Shown: positions 25,090 through 36,800 of the stretch, piece after piece
Numbering within the stretch: the first letter of the stretch is position 1
Layout: every line of letters begins with the position of its first letter
From: Casuarius casuarius
Lineage: Eukaryota > Chordata > Aves > Casuariiformes > Casuariidae
Direction of reading: 5' to 3'
DNA length: 64,000 nt
Assembly: GCA_003342895.1 (NCBI GenBank)
Contig: PTFA01000042.1
Coordinates: 4,826,640-4,890,639 of the forward strand
Program-made: the position numbers and the translations under genes
Notes under the pieces: model-generated
What the model was told of the DNA's origin: nothing
The model's database searches: none
The model's input: only the letters and a program-made list of their open reading frames with translations

Positions 25090-26465
25090 TTCAAAATAAA
25101 ATATTAAGCGAACATTTCTTTTAACTTTTTAACTGCATTTATTAGGTTATTTTAGTTGAAGTAAAATCAGTCTGCAATATGCCAAAACCTTCCCTTTCAA
25201 ATATTCACCTAGTTTAGAGTGGACTATGATCATGGAAAATGGACCAAAAAAAAAAATCGGTTCTGAACAAGAAGAAGAAGAAAAAGCAAGAAATGCTTCA
25301 AGGCTCGTGCTGAAATCATGAGATGGTATCCCTGTTTTCTAGTGGGAGGGAGAAAGAGAGTAGGGAATAAGTTCTTCTTCATTTTAATAATATATTTGGA
25401 AGTATTTATCTTGATTTGCATTAGCACTACTTGGGGGGATGAGCATCCCAGCGGCATTAATCTCAAGAATAAAAAGGAAAGTTGTTCAAAATGGGTGAAT
25501 CCCTACAGCTGTTTTAAGTGGAGCTGTCTGCAGACTTTTGGCATGATGTTTACTGCAGAACTGGGCTATAACAATATTCTAAGTGAGATTAACAAACAAG
25601 TTTATAGAGAACAGAAACACAGTGATATGAGTAGGTCAGTGGAGTGAATGTGTGTTTCTCCTTGTTTCTCCTTGTTAGTCAGAATTAGGCTTCCTTTGCA
25701 GCAAGGCTGGGCATTTCCCCAGGCCTGCACTTCTAACATGCAGATGGATGAAGCAAAATACAGCAAAGTTAGCCAGGTCATCCATGTGAAGGCCAAATAC
25801 GATTGGATTAAATACTGAGGGCTGGGACTAAAGGAAGGCCACAAGCCAAGGATCAGAGCTGAAAAGGAACAACAGAGCAGGGAGAGCAGGGTAGGAAGCA
25901 GCATAGAGGTAGAAGAGCAGAGATGGAGCATAGATGAGTCAAAGAGGAAGGGCAGCATGTGTTGAAGGGGACAAGGCAAGAAACGAGTGAAAATGATGGG
26001 AATTTACCTTAGGAACTAGTATCTCTTCCTCTGATGCAGGAGGTGGGGCAGGAACAAAGTCTTTATCATGATTTTAATAGATTTTAAAATGTCTTTCTTT
26101 TGGCCTTTATTAGAATAGTGTAAACAGGGGGAAGTGAGTAATTTCTACCTGATGGGCTATACAGGAGGCTCCTTCTGCCCCTCACTGCCCTCTGACTTGG
26201 TCGCTGATCTGTGTCATTAACCAGGCAGACTCCTCTCCTTGAGGCGCCGGGGGGTGCTCTGTGAGTGCCGAGTACCACGGGGATGTCGCTCCTTGGTGCC
26301 TAGGTACAAACTGGCTGTCACAGACCCTGCCTTTGGGAAAGCGAGGGATGTGATCAGCCGTGTCTGCTGAAACCAGTCCCAGTGGTTTTTTGAATATGCT
26401 TCCCATCCCCACAGCTATGTGACAAAAGAGCAGGGTTTTTCATCTGTGCTGTTCAGTAATGATGA

Positions 26466-26639
<174 letters not shown>

Positions 26640-26865
26640 CAGCTACCTCACACCTTAAAGCAAAGTAATCCTGAAATGATTTATCAGGAAAATCAGAAGT
26701 AACAAAAAGATGCATGTACAGAAATTCTCAATATTTAAAACCCCATTGGCAGATATCAAACAAAGAGCTTATGTGTAACTTCATCCCAGGTGTTTCACAC
26801 CTCTTAACTTCTGTAACTCACCATTTTACTTGATGTTGTAATAAAAAGTTAGGATGAAGTAATTA
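26640..26865 (+). other. PCP4: PCP4 3' UTR
   Basis: This is the short untranslated tail after the PCP4 stop codon. It is AT-rich and carries a canonical AATAAA about 200 bases after the stop, followed by a G/T-containing stretch (gtgtctgcctttatctgtc). A 3' UTR of about 220 bases suits the small PCP4 mRNA. The exact cleavage point is estimated. Confidence 0.8.
26840..26845 (+). terminator. PCP4: PCP4 poly(A) signal AATAAA
   Basis: A canonical AATAAA hexamer lies 201 bases after the PCP4 stop codon. A downstream GT/T-rich element is centred near 26870, so cleavage is expected at about 26860-26865. Confidence 0.85.
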
Positions 26866-29800
26866 AAGTGTCTGCCTTTATCTGTCTTTTCATATTAATC
26901 CAGCAAGCACAGCGTTACAAATGAACCCAGCCCAGATGCCTATTTTCCTCTTCACTTAAAGCTTGGAGACATAACAGTACCGTATGTTGCAAGGTTTTTG
27001 CTGAGGGAGGAGAACAGACATCTCAGCCCTGCTTAACTCATTTGGAGAATTCCAGCTGCCAGCCAAATGTGGCAATAAAATTACTTTCCCATAATGAGCT
27101 GAAAGTAAAAAGTTACAGACAGGCGCTGGCATGAGGGGAAGAGGTATAGAAAGCAGCGACCAGTTTATTTTTGTTTTCCAATTATGCCAATAAAATGGCT
27201 TAAGGCAGGAAATTGCCTTCGCCCTTCCCCTTTGGGTGATAAAATTCAGAATTATACAGCTAGGACGGCACTGACTGTTATGAAAAAAGGAAAAAAAGAA
27301 AAAAACAGAAAATACAAAACCCAATTCCAGAAACATTTGGAAAGGTTTTTTATTTCTAGAAATAGAAATTGGCCCTCTAAACTCTGTTTTGATGAAGCTG
27401 TTCCCTGTCTACATCATCAGTAAATATTTCTACCCCCTTTCTCTCTTTTTCTATAATTTATGAGTAAATCATAACAGACTCTCTGTCTCCAGCTACACTA
27501 TCCCATAGTTTAAAGTGAGTTTATATGAGCTCCTTCCCCTATCATCATATTATCCCGGTTTTGGTTAATAAAAAGCAGCCACAACAATGTCGGTCTTAAA
27601 TTGGGAAGTATTCCTATTTTCTCCACACTATAAAAGACTAACAGATCTGTTTGAGGCTGGTCCTAATTAAGGATCTATTCTTGCCTGGCCTCAGAAGTAT
27701 TCAGAAATTCTCTGCCTGTATAATATATGGGAAGGCTGGAGGCTTCAGAAAAGGTTTAAAAAAATACCTTGTACTCAGAACAAGGAGCTGCTTAGATCCA
27801 GCCAGTGGGTCATACAGAAACATATAAAAAATCCTGTCCTGCACTTAGCTCCATCAGCACATTTTTGGGGTTCGATCCACTGGGGAAATCACAGACAGAA
27901 GTACTTTCTGAAGGGCAAGTGTCTGCAGTGGTTCTTCAAGAAAGCAGAGCGAGACTCACCAGAGGCAGGAGTGCTGAGTGTGGGCAGTCTTGCCTACCTT
28001 TAGCTGAACAGCTTGGAGCTGAGAGGGCTTCAGATATGAGAGATTGATGTGTAATTCCCCACTCTGTCTAGAGGGATTCGTTTCCTCCTCTCTCACCTCG
28101 CACAGGAGTATGCCAATAGCCAGGGCAGAAGATGGATCGGGAGGGGCCAATATCATCTCTTCAGTGCCTCTGGCAGCAAAATGTTGAACACTTACTGGTG
28201 GGAGAGGACATTGTCCATTTTGTGGTTCTGACAGTGTGCCTGAAGGATGTCTCTCACATCTTCAGCTTTGCTTCATGATTGCAGATCTGTTTCTATGTTT
28301 ATCCAATGCTTATTTGACATAAAATACAAAGGAGCAATAGCATAAAACATTTCTGTGACTGCACCTTTGAAAGAAAAGCTGTGGCTGTGACTGCCTTTCG
28401 TTGCACAAAGGATGTTGAAAGAGACGCATATGCACAAATCTTTATTAGTAGGCTTTCTACTTCAGGGCATATATCAACTCTAATAGTGAAAGTTACTTTG
28501 GGGGAAAAAGAAAACAAAAGCAGAGAGAAAAAGAAAGAAAAAGGAAAGCGAAAACTCTTCCCAGTGGCCAGCCAGGAGGAGAAGCAATAGGAGTCCCTGG
28601 ATGAGCATTCTTCCCTGAGTGTCCTCTCCAGTGCAACAGATAATCCATCCATTAATGCTTTGCCCACAGTAACAATACTGTGTTCATCAGGACCTACTCA
28701 AACTCCCTGTTGGTTATTCCCACTTATGATGCTGTTAGCACTGATTAGAGCACACTTTAATGCAGCACAGGCATTGCATGCTGGGTGGTTGAGCTTTGTG
28801 CAAGCATATTATTTGGTCCCGTAGTGCAAACTAAAAGCTACAGCCAAGGGGTAGGAATAGGGTAGAAGGACAGGGCGAGTCTCGCACTGGTGGCAATTGC
28901 TTCCCATGAGAAGCTGCCGTTAGACCAATACTGAAAGGCTGCAGAGCTGCCAGAGGAAGGCAGGCTGCAGGACTGCAAAGAGAAGGCCCTCGGCATTATG
29001 CAGGTTAAGGCACTTATGGTGCTGGGCAACAACCTAGCGTGGAGCCCAAACCGGATGGTAGGTGGTAGGAGTTCTGGGACCACACAGGATAAATGGGGCC
29101 TCTCAAGGATATTGGGCAGAGGAAGCCTTATGCCTTATGGATCCTACCGTGGTGTGGACATGTGCAGACACAACATGTGAGGTGCTTAATGAGCACAGCA
29201 AGACTGGACAGGAATGGACAGGGCTTTTTAGATCTTATTTTGAGGCTAAGCCCCTAAATGCTGCCCAGACCTTCCTCAGACACCTATGCCTGTGACAGAC
29301 CCCAGCTGTATGTGTGATTTACTGCAGATCATGCACAAAGTCAGAGTCCTCTGAGCTGCAGTCCAGTGCTTTCTCTCTAGGAGAGTATTTCAGCAGCACT
29401 GATTCTCTTATGTTGCTTACTGCATCTAGGAATTTCACAAATAAACCTCAAATAGCACTTCTGCTGTGCTCTAAAAGTAGTTTGTGGAGGCCACATGTTC
29501 CCTGCCTATCTTTCCCAGAGACTGTTCACCATCTAATAATCCCCTTAGGATAATAATTTAAAAATTCTAATGGGTTTGGATTGTGTTGTGCCATTTTGTT
29601 TAGGTGAACATATCTCTATAATAAAGGACTGCTTTTACTTTCTACATTATGTCATTTGAAATAGCATGAACTTTGTAATGGCTACTTAATTGAATAAAAA
29701 CTATGGGTAAGCACTACGCTTTTATATTTGATCTGACATTCCTTGGAGTTAAATTTCCTACACAACAGGACTAATCATATGGTTGGGACAAGGGAGAACG

Positions 29801-30679
29801 ATTATGTTGTCGAAGCACAGCAGTGAGGGCTGTTAGTAAATGAATTACTGCTCTTTCTTCAATGTGAAGTTCAGACTACATCTTACAAATACAGTCTTAG
29901 TACACAGTGAAACATAATGAGGAAATAGTAAGCTGGCATGAAATTTGGAGTAATTGTGGCTGCCTCTGGTTCAGATATTCCCTTGATTTCAAAATGCTTT
30001 TGCATCACAGATTCAGTCCATGATCCCAAAGGAGGAGAATTTTCTCCCTCCTGAGTCTTGCTTTTTGTTGATTCTTTGTTCACGTCCAGGACAGCAGGAT
30101 TTTTTTTCTTTTTTTTGTCACTAATTCAGACTTTCCAAAGACCCGTCGGGATGTTGCTGAGATAAGGAAAAGGGTTTCATTCAAACAGGAGCTTAACTAT
30201 GACGGGAAAAAGAGGACACTTGCACATTTAGGTACTAATGTCTTTAATTTCCAAACACTGACTGCGCTTTCTAGCTAACTGGCTTAACCCAGATGGGAGT
30301 TACCAGATAGCATGAATAGCAAAATTTCAGTTAGGTGGATATCTATGTGCTGAGAAACTAATAGTTCTTGTAAGTAATGTGAAAAATTATTCAGAGCAGT
30401 AGGTTTTGCAGAAGGTGGGTCTATCACTCCCACCACCTATATATACCCACACCTTCCCCAGACACATCCACACTGCTTCTGCTCCAAATTACCTATCAAA
30501 TTGGCCCAAAAGAGAATGGTCTACAGCTGTATGATCAGAAAAATTGCATTAGAGTTAGAAATCCCTGGTTCACATCCTTGCCCGGACTATGAAAATAACC
30601 TGTAGCACTAAACAGTGAAAGAGATTATTAGAAGTAAAGAAAGTCTCTCAGCAAGCATAAGAATGGCCAAATGAGGAAA

Positions 30680-31625
30680 ATAACAAAGAATGTGAATTCT
30701 ATTAAGTTAAACATGGTATCACAAAAAGGCAGGCCAAAACCAGTCTGCAGCTTGATAAAGGTACAGAATTATAAATGAAAATTTTTTCAAACACTCCTGA
30801 GGCTGGTAGCCTACTGGAGATTTGTAGGGGTTGGGGAAAGTGAAGGCCTTGGCAGAAAATTGAAATGAATCTTCTGCATTAACGCTCACAGCAGAGAAGC
30901 CCACAACAGGGGTCTTTACAATATGCCAATCTAAGGAATTCATCATCAAACCGAAGCATCAGGAGAAGAAAGTTTGGAGTAAACTGACAAAGCAAGTAGT
31001 AATAAATTGCCAGGATTGGATGAGATTCACCCACATCTTCTAAAGTAACTCAGATATATGACCACTGCTTTGTTTAACTCATCATTTACTCATGGCTTCA
31101 ATTCCAGTGGAATAGGAGGTGGCAAATCAATAGCAGATTTTAAAAATGGATCTAATTCACAGATTTACAAAACAACACTATTTTTATTAGGTGGCTTGAG
31201 ATAAACTGTAATAAGGAATAGAATGAATGCACACACAGGTAGCATGAAATACTGCGGAAAAGTCAACACCAGTTTGATTGTGGTTGTGACTCAAATCTAT
31301 TGGTGGTCACTGCTGGAGTAAAGAGATACGTGGGTAACAGTGACCTAGGCGCACTGGGATTTTCAAGGAGTTTTGACAAGGTGTCTCATCAAGGTCTTCT
31401 GAGGAGATTAAGCAGCCTTGGAATAAGTAGTAAGGTCCTCCTACAGATAAATAACTGGTTACGAGACAGGAGAGAGAAGGGTGGGATCATGTGGCCAGGC
31501 TTCATAGTAGCAGGAAGTCGCCAGTGGGATTGCAATGGCATTGGTGTTATTCGACATCATATAAATGACCTGAAAAAGGGAACGAAAAGTGAGGTGACAA
31601 ATCATTATATCAATACTTTCCTTAG
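30680..31625 (+). mobile_element. Decayed CR1 LINE fragment (reverse transcriptase region)
   Basis: This is a heavily mutated piece of a CR1 non-LTR retrotransposon in sense orientation. Recognisable parts in order are: the region upstream of the RT ('aattgccaggattggatgagattcaccc', 31008-31035); the palm segment read as SFDKVSHQGLLRRL (31360-31410); the following segment LLQINNWLRDRR (31440-31475); and the HINDLKKG block (about 31555-31580). In intact elements the FADD catalytic motif follows the INDL block. Here that position (about 31600) reads HYINT, so both catalytic aspartates are gone. A 213-codon frame runs through from 31300 by chance loss of stops, but the segment around 31500-31550 has drifted beyond recognition. 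The copy is old and inert. Boundaries are approximate; the left edge is the least certain. Confidence 0.85.
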
Positions 31626-31684
31626 GAAAAAAATTGCATTCCTTAGTTTTTGTAGAAGGCTTGCTGAAGGCCAAGCAGAGAGCA

Positions 31685-31880
31685 GAGGAAGGTGCCATCA
31701 GGCCCCGGGGCTCTGGCAGCCCTTGCTGACCCTGCCCAGGCCCAGCCTCCCTGCCTCCAGCCCCGGCCCCATCTCAGCCCAGCCTGGAGCCATCAGTCGC
31801 TGCCCCACAACACCGCAACAGTACCAGCTCCAGCCCCGCCAGAGCCCGGCCCCTGCCAGGCCCCATCCCAAGGAGAGGAG
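31685..31880. other. GC-rich Pro/Ala-coding-like block of unknown origin
   Basis: A sharply bounded block of about 190 bases, far richer in C and G than its AT-rich surroundings, built from recurring 'ccagcc', 'cagccc' and 'ccccgg' words. It begins directly after the CR1 remnant and falls within the same chance open frame, where it reads as Pro/Ser/Ala/Gln-rich sequence. CpG is present but sparse, and there is no promoter motif I can name. It could be a 5' fragment of another retroelement, a decayed satellite-like segment or an insertion. I do not recognise it. Confidence 0.5.
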
Positions 31881-33399
31881 AGGGATGTTGGTTGCTTCTG
31901 GCCATATGTATGAAGGCCATAGGCCCCATGGGAATAAGTAATATTCCTCTCTCCTTGCTTATTTGCCCTCCATCAGCCGAGTTGTATATAATGCAGATCA
32001 ACATCTGCCTTTGTGAGCCTGTGCAGATTGTACCTCAGGGCAGAGAAATCCCAGTGTGATGTTCACCCCTCTGGGGATAATAAAACCCAGCTAGAGCCAG
32101 CATGGCATCACTGAATATACATATGCTGTGGTTTGAGTCCAAGTAACTGGGGACATCATCCCAAGCAGGTATAGTGAGCACAGTCCTAGTAACAACTTCT
32201 CCGTTAGCTTCCTTGCAGCACGGCGTTTTCATCAGGTCTGCTTATTGAAATGGTTGTCAGCAGCAATTGTATCATCTACTTCTGCCCAAAAGCAATACAT
32301 CAGTTTTCAGCCTGTTTGAAAGTGTTCCAAAGTATATTGGCTGAGCACAGCAGTGCAGATATGTCAGCAAAAACATTTACAGGAGTATGATATGGGAGAA
32401 AAAAGGGTAGAAGGGAATCATCTGAGCAAAAGAGGAGCACATCTGGGACAGAAGGAAAAAGACAGCTCTGCTGAAACATACTGGGTCATCTGAGTGAGAG
32501 TTCTAGTCAGCTCAGGTAATTTTTTTCTGTTTTTATTTGAGTCTGCAACATATTCTCTGGCAACTGACTGGAAACTTCCAACGTAAAGTCACCACTGCTC
32601 AGCTGAATCACCACTGAAGATTTTTGGGCTAGATTGCTTCATGTTTCCTTAAAACACGTGAACTAGCAGATGCCTTGCAGCAAGAGCAGCTCTCTAAAGT
32701 GTCTCTCTCCTGAAAGTCACCAGATTATGGCTCCGATCTGTCGTGCTTCTGTATCTGCAGAACAGAAGCAATAGGGTCGGTCATGGGGTCTGACTGCTGG
32801 AGTGCTCCTGCAGCGCTCACTTGAGCCTGCACTGTGAGGCTGCCAGAGATGCCCAGGCTCCAGTATGATCCCAGTGCTGGAATTGTATGGCCAGGTAGAT
32901 GTGCCTTTATACCCAATATTGCCCATTTACCCCTCACAGCAGTTTTGACCTGATCTGAAACTTGTTTGAATATCATTATCGCAAGCCTCAGGTCTGGACC
33001 GGCCCATTAATTACTTGCAATACTAAGGGATATAACCACTCTTGGAATTTTAATTATGGCTTACCCTAATTAAATGCTATTTTTTCAATACCAGCTCCAA
33101 GGTATATGCTATACACATGTTCAAAATATGATGGAAAAAAACCTGAGATGTGTTCTTGCTATGCTCAAATTAATGTCTATCCCTGGAAATATTCAAATGC
33201 AGCTGTCCTTCCAAATCTGAAATCAGATGTATCAACTTGCATTGTCTTATAAGTTCAAGAAAATCTTTGCAGGGAAAAGGTCTAGGAACTTACCCTAAGA
33301 AGAAAAGTCATGACATTTCTAGTCTATTAACATCTAGTCATGTATGGGTTTATTTAGCTCTATTTTCTAAAATGTAGCAGTGCTTTTTTTTATTATCCC

Positions 33400-33895
33400 T
33401 AAACTGTCCCTGACAGATGGTCTCCTGCCTTTTAGTATCTCTAGTAATGGTGCGTCTAAAACCCTCCTTGGCAACTTGCTCCAGGACTGAACTTTTCTTA
33501 AAGCTATAAAGGTTCATTCGTATTTAATCTAAATCTTCCCCCCCTTCCATTTAGGCTCATTTGCTCCAGACCAACTATACCCAGTTCCCCTAACCTTCCC
33601 ACATAGGTCTTCTTTTCCAAACCTTTTTATCATTTTTGTTATTCTCCTCTGAACTCTGCCGATTTATCCGTGTGCCCGAAATTAAATGTAGACATCCAGC
33701 TGAAACTTAACCAGTGCCAACCACAGCAGAATAATTATCCCGATGATTTCATATGTGACAATCCCCTCACCACAAACCTACATGGCTTCCGGCATTTTTG
33801 TGACAGCATTATTTTGTAGGCTCATAGTCAGAGCATCATGTCCAGTGAGTCTAGAACCTTTCCATTATCTCTCTGTCTAATCAGGATTTTCCCCT
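33400..33895 (-). mobile_element. Decayed CR1 LINE 3' fragment (antisense)
   Basis: On the + strand this region reads as the reverse complement of a CR1 3' portion. The diagnostic succession of phrases is present in order: a 'ctccttggcaacttgctccagg' block (33466-33485), 'tcttcttttccaaacctttt' (33608-33627), 'ttattctcctctgaactctg' (33638-33657), 'catccagctgaaacttaacc' (33692-33711) and 'tttttgtgacagcatta' (33795-33811). Divergence is high, with small indels throughout, so this is an ancient insertion. It is inverted relative to the fragment at about 31 kb and looks like an independent copy, since it covers a different part of the element. Confidence 0.85.
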
Positions 33896-36800
33896 CTTTA
33901 TACGGGTATCCTGATTTTTAAAGAGACTATATTGGCTGTAAAACCTTTCCTGGCTTTATAGGCCCATTGCACTTCCACAATACTGGGCTGGTTCAGAAAT
34001 CCAGATAAATGTCTTTATCTTCAGTTCTTTGCCCTGGAAATTGGGCAGGAATTGTAATTGGTACAGGCTTTTTTTGTGCTCCTCTTTTCCCATTACTAAA
34101 CTATTTCAGTCAGGTGCAGAGACATCAGTGAAACTTTAAATCAATCTTTTTTGGAAACTCAGGAAAGGATTAAATCACTTCATATTTTATTATCAGAAGT
34201 TAGCTTGTCTTTACTTGTGATGACTGATTATTTGATAAGAAAAGTCTAAATATCCATCTCTAAAAACAGCCCTTGAAAGAAGCCTGAGGACTCTTGCCCT
34301 ATCTCAGCGTGTTGTGATTTAATGCTCTTTTACAAAGGCCAAACTGATACTATTACTCACATTCAGTAGTAGTTTCCACCATAAATAATCCCACTGGACT
34401 CTTCAGAACTAATGTGACAGGGAAAGGGGAGTAAGGGGATGACACGTTGGCCCCTCAAGTACACAAAGAAGTATAGTGACTTTAAGAACTTAGTTTGCAG
34501 CTTTTGGCAAAATGATATCACTGTTTTTCTCTAACAGTTGTCATTTCTGCTTGGGAGCAAAGTGAACATTTAATATAGTAAATGATGTTGCAATAATAAG
34601 CATGATATAATGACAATAATTAAACATAATAATAGTAACAACTGCGACAAGGGTAACATTGACATACACCCACCCAAGATTGCTGCATCTCTACCAAACA
34701 CATTAAAATAGTTCAAGCCACACATGTTCACAAGCCACAGAAAAATATCCCTTTCCATGGTATACCTATAATCCTCATCCCCGTGTGGCAAAACTGAGTT
34801 GTAGGGATGGCAGCAAACTGTCTCCTTCTGGCACCAGGGACCTTACTGGCCCCAGAGAGAGGCAGCCCTGGCTCCTGGGCCATGTACATTGTTTTTTTTA
34901 AACTCAGATTAGCAGTAGCTTCACAAAACTCAGCCCAGTGCTGCACAGCCTCAATTGAGGTGGTGGTAGCTTGCAGACTGATGTATTGGTGGATGGAGCA
35001 CACCTTCGCCTGCCTAGCTTGGGTGGGTGGCTGGCACAAACAGGCAAGCCTTGTTGCCAAAAGGTCAGCCAGGACAAAAATAAACACCAGCACTAGCCGG
35101 GAGGCCTTTTGGGTGACCTGGGCTGCAGACTCAACACCCTCCCCCTCAGCCTAGAGGGGTCCCAACAGTGGGCACCACCTCTCGGGCTGCAGCAGCTGGA
35201 GGAGAGAAAGAAGTGGACACACCGGTGGGAAGTCATAGCAGAGCAGGAGTGAGACAAGGGGGTTGCTGTCACACAAGGGAAGGGGTTTTGGGACAGGTGA
35301 CAGGTTCATTATAGTGGCACTGCATTAAGGAGGAGGCAGAGGGTGTGGAGAGAGAGTGACAGCAGAAGGGGTGGGTGGAGGGGGACTGTGGCAGGGAAAG
35401 GAGATGACTGCCTGATGTAGAAGAGAATGTATTTCATTTAGCACTCACTCTTTTGCTGATATAATGAATTACTTAGATATTTCCCATTTAGTTGTGCAAA
35501 ACAAAACAGTGCAGTGTTGTCTTTAGGGGATACCTGGGCAACACAGCAAGTGCTGAGGCGTTGCAATATGTTTAAGTTATGCAAGGCAATTGGCAGGCTT
35601 TTAGGGATCACAGCTGTGCTGTGCAAATTCTGTCTTGGAGTTAAAAATAAAAAATCTCAGTAGTTGATCAGTCATCCTGTAGTTTGCCCTTTAGACTTTC
35701 CCCTGACGTACAATACCTGCAGTCTCTGAAAAATGCCTGAAACATCTCTTTTAAATGGGATTTTAAAAGTGGGTTCAGAGACATCATATACGGAGAAATT
35801 AAAATCATTGTTTAGATGGAAAAGCATTTTTATCCCACTAGGAATCTTCTGCCATCAATATCCCCCTGATCATTGAAGCCTTTGATGGATATTCATCCTT
35901 CTCTTTACAATGAATAAGTTGAGGCAGTTTTTTTAATCCAGTAAACAAAAATAGATAAAATATAATTTGGAAGTAGGTAAACACAAAAGTCATTTTCCAC
36001 TCAGCATTAGCTCACATCTCAGTGGATATTAGACCTGGGTTTATTGAAAGATAGGATATTGTCTGGGACATTGGGATTTTAGTAGAATGGAATGCAAACT
36101 CCAGTTTATTGACATCTACTGCATAGCAACAAGATGGATGATTAGTTCCTCTGTGTCTGCTCTTTTTCAGTATTGCCATCTTGAGCAGTACAAGGAAAAG
36201 GTATGCATTATGCATCATCTTCTATACACTTTTATACAAAAGAAGTAAATGGTCTTTTCATTGTTCAAGAAGCACTTTTCCATTAATGCAAGTTTTTCTT
36301 GGCACTGGAGAGCTACCTAAATTTGCTACATTCTTACATATGTACATGAGCTAGTCCCCATCATCTGATTTAAAAGTCCATTATCCTGATTCTGTGCTGT
36401 GCATTGAATTTGTAATCCTGCAAGCTTTGAAGTCAATAAGACTAATTTAAGTAATTGTCAATAGTGTTCATACTTCATAGCTGCCAAAGCTTCAAGGTTA
36501 GGACAAGCAACAAAAGAAAAAAGTAGAAGAGTAAAAGTGAAAGAATAGAAGGAAATCTGGAAAGTGTCCAGTGACAAGGGGAATTCTCTCGATGACATTT
36601 TCTTGCCTGCATAGAAGCTGACAGTGTTCCTTTGATGAAAGAAACACAAAATGATAAATATCACCATTTTTCACTTGCACAGCATTCCTTCAGTATCCGT
36701 GCACAGGCAGGGCTCTACTTCAAGTACGCGCCATAAATGTGCAGCTGGCACAAAAGAAAACAGGCACTAGGGAATAGCCCTGAGTGCCCCAGAGTGACTT

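Noticed and set aside
30519..30620. Possible MIR-type SINE core ('agttagaaatccctggttca')
   Set aside because: Only a short phrase resembles the MIR core, and the tRNA-like head and the rest of the core are not recognisable.
31300..31941. 213-codon open frame as a host gene
   Set aside because: Its first half is CR1 reverse-transcriptase remnant with the catalytic motif lost, and its second half is an unrelated GC-rich block.
34728..35154. Overlapping 121-codon (-) and 115-codon (+) frames
   Set aside because: Mutually overlapping frames in a GC-richer patch with no family resemblance. A decayed repeat is more likely than a gene.
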